Source: Dipylidium caninum (lineage: Eukaryota > Platyhelminthes > Cestoda > Cyclophyllidea > Dipylidiidae). From it: 64,000 bases of DNA. Of the stretch, positions 55,721-64,000 are shown piece by piece. The stretch is from the NCBI GenBank assembly GCA_017562135.1, contig QEYB01001237.1:1-64000 (forward strand), written 5' to 3'. How positions within the stretch are numbered: position 1 is the stretch's first letter; each line of letters begins with the position of its first letter. The notes below the pieces were generated by a model. That model was not told the origin of the DNA and searched no databases. It saw only the letters and a program-made list of their open reading frames with translations. The translations under genes and the position numbers were made by a program.

Positions 55721-58700
55721 GTAGGCTGAATAAATGTAATTCACTAGTTTCTTAAATCCCTTGCACTTCATCCCCTGTCCCTTTGCTGGACGTCGAGTCG
55801 ACTCAACACCCAGTGGTTCAGTCGAACCTTGCATCTCAAACGAGGCAGGAATTTCGATCTTCTTCTATCCGCCTGTACACTCCCATGCTTAATACAACGG
55901 TCCCGATTTACGGGTGTGTACGTTTTCCGCAATTTAGTGCCTAGTTCGATACACAGCTTGGGCCTTCCTTTATTGAAAACGTGACGACAGATTCGCAAGC
56001 CCTCGGGAGAGCTGTATTTTTCATCTCATCCTCACATCTCACATCTAGACACACTTCTGGGTGCTTCCCCCACTTGAAGGTCGTGTCAGAGTACAAAAGT
56101 AATGGAGGAGACAAGGGATAAAGGAAAAGGAAAGAAGGACAGTTTGATCACGAATTGACTGCAAAGCAGATAAGGTAGGAAACACGACAAGGATTTCCTC
56201 GGAGTACATAAGCATGGGTATTTGTGCAACTTCCAAGTCTTTTTTTTTCGAGACACGTTACTGCTAACGACAGGATGGTAGCGGACTATGGGGCTCCATT
56301 GAGGGTCTCTAATACTGTTGTCCGTTCAGTCATTCGTCTAGAGGATCAGGCAGCTTCAGTTTCACTTCTCATTTAGCACACGGTTCGGTCGTTCAATCCT
56401 CCAGCCTAACACTAACCAACGAGTTGGGAGCTTTTCCTCCAATGTGCTTTCCACAAGTTTGTGTTAAAATCCCCACACCCACGCAAGGGTGTCAACGGGA
56501 GTGGGAAATTAGCCGAATTCATTTTTGACAAAACATATTGCTATCGCGATTATCCTCAAGGTCTACTGCACGTTGGAGAGGCAAAAAACGGAATTATCAT
56601 CCGCCTGGTGAGCTGACCACTAATGGCAAATGCCAGATTTCTTCCTCGTCGACGAATGAATTCCTTACTATTTCTCTCAGACGCTCTGGAGATTGGGAGT
56701 TTACTGGTTTTTTAGAGAGTTGAGGAAGTCACAGGGAGTATAATGCTTAGAGAAGACGATAATTTCGTGCCCATCGCCTTCATCATCTCGGTACTTCTGA
56801 GATTCGTCGGTCGGCTGCGTGTTATACCACTTCCGTGTGGCCATCAGGAAGACCGAGTCGCCGAAGCCGAGGAAGGGGCAAAAGTCATCCTTCCACCACT
56901 TGTAGGGTGATCCAATTTAGGAGACGAGTCAGCACACAAAGAAGAGACAATGAGGACATGCACCCTCACTCGCCCACAGCACTACTCGGCCTCGGACTGC
57001 CTTCTCGTAGTACAATTAATTTAGAGATTTGGCAGTCGTCTCAAGAACGTCACAAAAAGGACATTCTCCCCTCGGAGAAGAGGAGGGTGCCTTGCGTTTT
57101 GCCTGTGCAGCAGTAATTGAGTGCACAGGACAATTTTGGTGGTAGAATAGAAGAGTCCTCATTTTACCCATCAGAGAGTAGGCTTGTTGATTGAGACGGA
57201 CACTCATTTGTCTAATTTGACCGTAAATGAAAGTGAATCACTGGTTTAAGGAGTATCAGAAGTGATAGCTCTGGAAGCGGTAACAATTTTTACGACAAAA
57301 CCCCACTGTTTTCAAAATTTTTTCTGAGCCGTCCGCCAGAAGGGTGAAAAGGTAGCCTAGTGTACAGAAGAAAGCGAGTGTGATTTATGACACTTTAACC
57401 AAAGTTCACTTCATCCAGGTGCCAGCACTTTTGCCAATCAACTCGATCGTGGCGCCAAACCTTGTCACAATGAAGTGACGTGGAACTCCTTGAACATTAG
57501 CGTTTCTTTGTTAGGCAAGTGGGAAGTTAACCGTTTCATATGATAAATTAACTCTGACTCTGTGTGCTACGTTTACCTTCGCCGCTCTGAAGCGTTGCAG
57601 CTCTTCTCTCCGCGAAGAGAGAGGGCCTTCGTCGAGGTTTTCTCCCCCTTTTGTCCTTTTCCCCACCATTTGGCTATGCTGGTGGCATCAGGTGGAGGCG
57701 GGAGACGATTGCCTCAGCCAATGGTATAATTTCTCACTTGGAGGACTTAGGGGCATCTCAGACCGCGGTTTCAATCAGTTTACTAGTAACAATCTGCATG
57801 AAAGTTAAAAGAAGGAACGAAAATTTCCTCCTTTAAGACAAACTTCTAACAGTGCAATTATACTTTTGGTCAGGAGGCCGAAATTTCATGGTGGAGGAGT
57901 TTAATTGCGAGAGATTTATGGATTCACAATTTATGCCACATCAGGAAGCATTGCCAAGCCCGTAAACTAAGCTAAATGCACATAAGAGTCGGACCACGAC
58001 CTCTCTCTCCCTCTCTCTCTCACTCCCTCTCACCTACACCTCCTTTCTCATTGTCTTTAGGGGCACGGGCGAGGAGAATAGCGGAAGAGGCGGTGAGTTG
58101 TCGAGTTTGAGGCTTCGTGGATGAGTTGTGGATGAAACTAAAAGCTCTTACCCCTCACCCTCCTCCCTCCACGCCAAATAATTCCAATGAAATCTTCAAA
58201 AAACGTAATTTTGTTGCTCTGCTAACGGAAGAGAACGTGGAGGACGCCCTCACAATTACTTGACTGCTTACGGGACTCAAGCTCTAATTAAGTCTTTTTG
58301 ACTGACGATCTTAACCGTCGACACGCGAGCAAATACTTCGACATCCGGCTTGACGTCGTTGACAGGGTGACATTTCCGGAGGAGAAGTCAGCTCACGCTT
58401 TATCTCAGGTCATAAGAATTACCGTCTCAACCGTCTTGGTGTTATCCTTCGTGTGGTGCAGGAAGAGATGTGTGGAGGGAGAGAGGGGAGTCGGACTATC
58501 CTCTTTTCTAATCTCGGATAATATTTCTCTCTTTGAGGCCCCACCTATCCCGGTCCCCCACGCTACATCCAACGACGCGGAAGCGGCAACATAATTCTTC
58601 CGGTGAGCGAGTTAACCAAGCAATTATTTATTCTAAGAGGCAGGGTACACACTCCATCTCTCCATCTCCTTCGTTGTAACGAAGGGATTGCTGATCGGCC

Positions 58701-60422
58701 CTTTCACTGCAAATAAGCCTTTTGTTAATAAAAATGCTTTTCTAATCAGGATAGCTGGCCGGGGGTGTCGGTAAAAGTTGCCTCTTCCACTCACTAATCA
58801 TGTCCTCCAATTCCTTTTCAACTCAGTTTTGAGGCCTCGCACCTCAAGGTCAACACTGATAAGAGTGGATGTCGTCTGGAATGAGCTAATTGTTGTTCAT
58901 ACTTCTTCAAAGTTTTGATGATGTCGTCCTTATTCCGTGCCTCGAAGTGGGACGCAGTTTAGACAGGATGTCGCAGAAAGGTATCTCGTTTTGGAATAGG
59001 TAGAAGTGGACTTCAAAGCCACTTGGCTTACCTTAAATTCTCATTACCTCCCACGTTGTCTGTCTATCTTTAATCCGTGGAAGCCGTTTTATGCTCACTT
59101 TGTATGGTCCAGGGCTTCCAAGCCTCTGGTCTTCCTGTTTGGCCCAATTTAGACCAAATCAATGGTACTTGGAATATCTGACGGGATTGTCCGCTGGGTC
59201 CTGGAAGTAGCGTTCCACAAGACAACTCACTTCTTCATTTCCGTCCTGCGCAGCACGCATAAACGAAAGCGAGGCTGAAGGAAGAAACAAGCATCTGTGA
59301 AAAATGCGTTAATCCATGAGCCTGTGTACTTCTATTTGCGACGACTCTTAACGAGAGGCTTTGATACTTGGGGATTTGCGACGTCGCAATGACAGTTGTC
59401 TCTTTCACTGCGGTAAGTGACGCACTCGTCCTCGTCATACCCGATGAGGTCAGTTTCACGAGATGCTCGCTGTGTCGATTGACAGTTGAGAAATGGAAGC
59501 AGTTAATTGTTGGATGTATGGAAATCAAACGCAGGCCCCAATTTTCCGTTTAACAAAATGTCCACAATAACTTACCACCTCTCCTCCGTCACCTGACAAG
59601 CCATTTGTGCAGTGGGGCAAACTTCTATTGGAAAGGAAGACTACCACCTAGTCCATCATCTTGAATTATGACAAACGTCTTTATTAACTTCTACACCTCC
59701 TCAGGGACTTAATTTCTCGTCTCCGTTGTCAGGCGCTTTCCTCCACAGCGCTTCTTTGACCATGGTGAATGGCATTTGGAGACACCACTTTCTCATTTCC
59801 ATTTCAAGAAATTCGTAATTTTTACGCCTACATAAAAATAAGTTGGAGTCACGTCCGTCTTTCGACTTCAGACCGCAAAGTGTATAAATTTCCGATTTCA
59901 TTGTAGTTAACTTGAGTGATTTGAAGGTGAAAAAGGCTTATCTTAGGTACTTATGGCCAGAAATCTGATTTATGAAATCTGACGCATCAATGAGGTGGAA
60001 GTTTAAGGCGCCATTTTTGGTCAAATATCTCAGGCTACTGAAAATTTTCGCCGCCTATTAGTAGTATGGTCGACGTGTCTAATAAATGTAGATGCCATCC
60101 AGCGTACGGACTAGCCCTGCTTAACCACTTCTACTCATCGCAGAAATTTGGGCAGTTTGCTATTCGGTGGAGCAGACGTAGCAGCCAGTGCAGCCGCGCC
60201 GATGACCACGAATTGCACTGGGTGGGAAAGAAACCTCGTTGACTACTGTCATGAAGGGAATCAGGAGAGTTTGATGGGTGGAGGGATGAGAGGCGCGGCC
60301 ACCTTCCCACGTAGTGGTGTGAGAAATCCCCTTTTCATCTCCCCCGAATGTCACCTTTCTTCATGCCGCCTTGAACCTTTCTGGTAGCAGCGGCTTGGCT
60401 GGAAGAGGGGTAGCGTTCCCCA
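55721..60422. other. Intron or intergenic, nothing firm
   Basis: An unnamed open plus-strand stretch, about 56420-56608, ends at a GTGAGC (DYPQGLLHVGEAKNGII) but has no acceptor. A CT-rich tract lies at 58003-58030. Confidence 0.4.
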
Positions 60423-60566
60423 ATGAAATGTTCGGCCAAACTCCTCAAAAAGCTAGTATGGCACTTCAGGAATTATTGCGAGGAGTTAGACAAGCTCCTT
60501 GCACTTCTTACAATCATAGACGGGTGGTTAAACAACCTGTTATGTGAAAGCGTGCCGCATCTGTCG
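60423..60566 (+). CDS. Candidate first exon of an unidentified gene
   Basis: ATG at 60423 opens 48 codons (MKCSAKLLKKLVWHFRNYC, LDKLLALLTIIDGWLNNLL) to a strong GTGAGT donor at 60567 in phase 0, which matches the next exon. A competing frame over the same bases is also protein-like (NLSGSSGLAGRG, MFGQTPQKASMALQELL), preceded by LGSLLFGGADVAASAAAP from an acceptor at 60143. I cannot decide between them. Confidence 0.35.
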
Positions 60567-60805
60567 GTGAGTATTTGTCGAATCTGCTTCTCGTCCCAAC
60601 TAATGTCTATGGTGAAGCGAAGGTAAACGTCTTCTTCATAACTTTGGAACCGAAACACCCCCCTCAACGGCCTTCAGTAGTTGTGCCAGACCCCTGCCTG
60701 ATGGAGGTGTTGGAGTTCTGGTTGGCCGGAATGGTAATCTGCAGTCTAGGAGGATGACTTTCTCTTCTCCATTACATCTAACCAAGATTACCTCTACTTT
60801 CCCAG

Positions 60806-61237
60806 TTAATAAACACGTCCTCGGAATGTGGAGGGTCGGAAACACAACAACATTTCGTCCTCGGCGATAATAACGACCTCAACAAACATAACAGCAAATA
60901 CGAAGACAATGAGTATGATGATGGCCATCTCACTCTATACCGTCCCCGATCTACTTCTTCCGTGGGAACCTCCTTCGTCAAGCCGAACAGCGGGTTCCGA
61001 AACTCCTCCTCTACGCAGCATCTCCTCACAGGAGCCAATCTCCTCACGGTGGCGGTGTGTGAAGGACCTTTTGGTTTGCCGGACAAAAACCGTCGACGTT
61101 CAGCCGTCGATCTTCGCGCTAACATCGAGGTTCTTCCGTCAACTCCGATTTTACCATCTGCTCAGACGCATTCACCGCAATTGATGTCGTCGCCGATACC
61201 ATTACAAACCTCTAGTATTAGCCTGGAAAAATCTGCG
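60806..61237 (+). CDS. Unidentified Asn/Ser/Pro-rich exon (144 codons)
   Basis: Good acceptor CTACTTTCCCAG ends at 60805 and GTATGC donor starts at 61238; 432 bases open in phase 0. Reads HNSKYEDNEYDDGHLTLYRP, SSVGTSFVKPNSGFRNSS, LLTVAVCEGPFGLPDKNRRR and PSTPILPSAQTHSPQLMSSP. Looks like a disordered region with one short ordered core. No family recognised. Confidence 0.6.
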
Positions 61238-64000
61238 GTATGCTAAATCTTAAGTTAAGTTGAGAGAATGATTTTTGGCATCTTAGACAGAGTTGGACGC
61301 GCTTCTTGAGGAAGCAGTCTTTTGTCCTCTCGCAGAAAGTCTACATCTGCCAGTCCATTTATCAAGTCTGTAACGCAAAAATGAACGTTTATTAACTTTA
61401 AATGGAGCCTGATTCTAAGTATCAGAAAAGGAGTAGAGGAAAAACGTACATCTTCTAAGGTTTCATCCAACGTTATGGGCCCTCATTTCACTTTCAAAAC
61501 TAGGCACATTGGAATGAAAGATGTCTCAATAGACCAGCGTTCTCTGAACAGGGAATTAGGACGGACTAGTTGGGAAGTGCTCAGTTCTTTCGAAGTTTAA
61601 CCGTCGTCTTCTTCGTATCGCTGGTCGGACTCATGTGTCGGTGCCGACCACACTAGTCTTGCCCACCATAACCCACATTTGCCCACTTAATGCGAAACGT
61701 CGGGTCGCCACGTTGGTCGGTGTCGTATTGATGTACCGTTGGAATAATTCAGACTCCTGGGGTATTGTTGAACTCAAAAACGGCGGAGAATTTACCAGGC
61801 CTGTTTGATAAGGCGGAACCAGCGGGAAACTTAAATGGTCCAGTTTTGAGCTGGACAAAAGGTGTGCCAAGAGGACTCTCAGTTTACTCGGCCCCCTCTT
61901 GTTGTAGGCAAGACTGAAAACCGTGATTAAGTGGTAAGATGAAGCCGACGGCAACGCAGTGAGAAGTTGCCTCGTGGGCGGTGGGAGTGGAACAGGCATA
62001 AAAATTGACTACCGAGATTCTGACAAGTGGCTAGTAAAATTGTTGAGCCTTGACTTTGATTGATATACTAGAACGGAACCAAGTTTATGCTGTCGTCAGT
62101 AGTGACAGCTGGAACCGTGAGGGAAGGGAAGGGAGGGAAGGGAAGGGAGTGGTTGGAAGGGGAGGATGGGAAGAGGAGTGCGCTTGTCCTTCTAATGCAC
62201 TTAGCTGACATCGTGGCATATGGGTAACATTGCTGCTCTTTGGTGGCTCGAGTTACTCTCCCACGCGAATTATGTATTAGTGCTACCCAGAGAGAATTTT
62301 CGAGTGAAATGACACTCAAAATATTTCTCCGCCCATACCATTTGCGCCACTCTCTGTGGAAGTTACACCGAGCAAACTACTCTAGAAACGGCAAGCTAAT
62401 GCTTCACGGAAATTTAGCCTGAGGCGTCGAGTTACCATAATTCGGTGGCCTACCTCACGGTCTAAAGAATGTTAACTTCAGCGCTTCTCGCTCTGTTGGT
62501 CAAAGAATCAAAGCCTTAAAGTTATTACGCAAGGTTGGGCTGCATCGCCTGGAAGGATCTCGGCGTGTCAACCTACTCCTCTGTTTCTAGGCATTCTCGG
62601 TCAGGATCTACGTCAGTAGGTGCTTCTGACAACCTGGGGACGAGTTTAGGTCACCACGCGTCTGACTGTTGTTTCGTTGTCTGTTGGGTCATCTCAGCTC
62701 AGGCGACACACGCCCTACCGACCACTGAGCGGTGAATGTGCTTGGCCTGTGGTTTCTTACCGCAACAAAATGGAGAAAAAAGACAATAAAATCCGTTATA
62801 TCTTTGGCAAAAGCAACAAGAGCGTGGAGTACTTAAGTGTCATAGCTGAGGAGACGCTTTGGACGACAGTGCGCCTTGCGGGTGGTAGAGAGAGAGAAAA
62901 TAAAGACGCGGCAACAAAAAAGCCAATGGGTACACTTAAATGGGTCTTTCGAGCTAAAGACTATTCAACAACCTCGGAATGCGACCGTCTGGAACGGAGT
63001 GAAACCGATGCATCTAGAGAGAAATTGTATACAATTCTGCTCCACAGGAAGAAGGTACTCAGGAAGGATTTTCACCTTTCCCACCCCGCCACCCGGCATT
63101 TGGGACGTAAACCCTCCAAGGTCTAGGTTTTTCTATTTATCAAATCACGATTTAACTTTGCGGTAAATTAGACGTTTTGTAGAATTGTAAGAGTTTGTTT
63201 TTAGTACACTTTCGGTCTGATGCGATAGGTTAAGAAAGGTGCGGGGACGAGGTTGTCTCTGACCGTCCCGAAAAGATATACCTTTGCAACGACTTCTCAA
63301 GCACGAAATTAGGATGTTTGGAGTACAGACTTCCAGCAGGCTGAGGGTGGACGATAATTACCCACATTCTTGGAGATTCAATGACCATCTTAACGCTGGA
63401 GGTGGTTAGAACCGAATAGATGTCTTCTTAGAAGGTTCGGTAATGGTCGGACCATCGGAAACAACCACGCATGCTGCAATTCTCACGATGCATTTCCCCT
63501 AGTTACCAGTTTTTCCATTCCCTCTCAGATTTCGTCATCACAAACGTGAAAACAACAGAAACGGATTTCTTGGGTTAATTGCTGTCTTCAATTTAGAGTT
63601 AGATTTTCTCTTTTTTTTCTCAAACGTCTCTAAACTGATTTCTAACGTTAAGTGCACGTGGCGAGTCCGCACGTTGACAGTCGCGCCTCCGCTCTTCCTG
63701 CGCCACTCGCTGTACCGGTAAGGAGGTCTGACTTCCCTCACTCGAATGCCAGGGGGGCGCTTTCTCCTCGTTTTACATCACGTCAAAAAGTTGGATTTTA
63801 TCTGAGGCATTCACAAATCCAGTGAATGTGGAGGAATGAAGGACGTCAGTGGCGAAATTCCTCAAGTCAAGTTTTGCCTCCCTTGCTGAATTTTCTCTTA
63901 TTCCGTGCAGACTAAGTAATTTTGGTGGATTCTGAATGCAAATGCTTGGGGAAGATAAATGGAAGGCTGCAAGTTAGATCTCCAGGCAGCGAGTGAGCGA
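61238..64000. other. Right end of window, nothing firm
   Basis: Includes a GGGAA/GGGA purine tract at 62118-62150. The open stretch 62677-63126 (+, 149 codons) has no recognised domain and no splice support. Confidence 0.45.
62118..62150 (+). repeat. GGGAA purine microsatellite
   Basis: Imperfect tandem GGGAA and GGGA units forming a pure purine strand. Confidence 0.85.

Noticed and set aside
62677..63126. 149-codon open frame on the plus strand
   Set aside because: No start context, splice support or domain; a second overlapping frame looks equally plausible, so neither is called.
1..64000. CRISPR arrays, tRNA or rRNA genes, transposase or reverse-transcriptase frames
   Set aside because: Looked for on both strands; nothing with the needed repeats, cloverleaf or motifs was seen, though short tRNAs could be missed by eye.

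Overview
The window reads as nuclear DNA of an animal: genes are split into many exons with GT/AG junctions, introns range from about 38 bp to about 3.8 kb, and there are no operons, rRNA or tRNA genes, or recognisable mobile-element ORFs. A flatworm (possibly a tapeworm) is my guess from the mix of very short and kilobase introns; nothing in the window proves it.

Three loci are well supported. (1) Plus strand, about 189-12072: the C-terminal two thirds of a Niemann-Pick C1 sterol transporter (NPC1), 13 exons from the luminal segment before the sterol-sensing domain to the cytoplasmic tail; the 5' part lies outside the window. (2) Minus strand, about 18849-13268: a gene whose N-terminal part resembles the DUF4537 / human C11orf16 architecture (two small beta-rich tudor-like modules), followed by a long Ser/Arg/Lys-rich final exon of over 500 codons. 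(3) Plus strand, 19544-27496: a complete AP180/CALM (PICALM-type) clathrin assembly protein, with an ANTH domain spread over nine small exons and a disordered tail with DLL and NPF motifs. Genes 2 and 3 are divergent, their first recognisable exons being under 1 kb apart.

The right half is harder. A minus-strand gene is likely around 29.5-37.1 kb because three neighbouring exon candidates join in consistent phase (35664-35023); I cannot name it. From 43.5 to 50.8 kb five plus-strand exons, all in compatible phase, encode helical HEAT-repeat-like segments of one large unidentified protein. A further exon (55569-55720) and a two-exon block (60423-61237) on the plus strand are plausible but unnamed. 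Between these lie intronic or intergenic stretches with several simple repeats, including a GGCCCC/GGCCTC hexanucleotide tract and a nearly perfect 16-bp hairpin.

A notable feature is that conserved reading frames are broken by single-base indels in NPC1 (near 1548, 1594-1601 and 2491-2493) and in the AP180 gene (near 19990). Since the rest of both genes is intact with good splice sites, sequence errors are the simplest explanation, but decay cannot be excluded. All exon edges are my own reading of splice motifs and frame, aligned by memory to the human families; no search was run.
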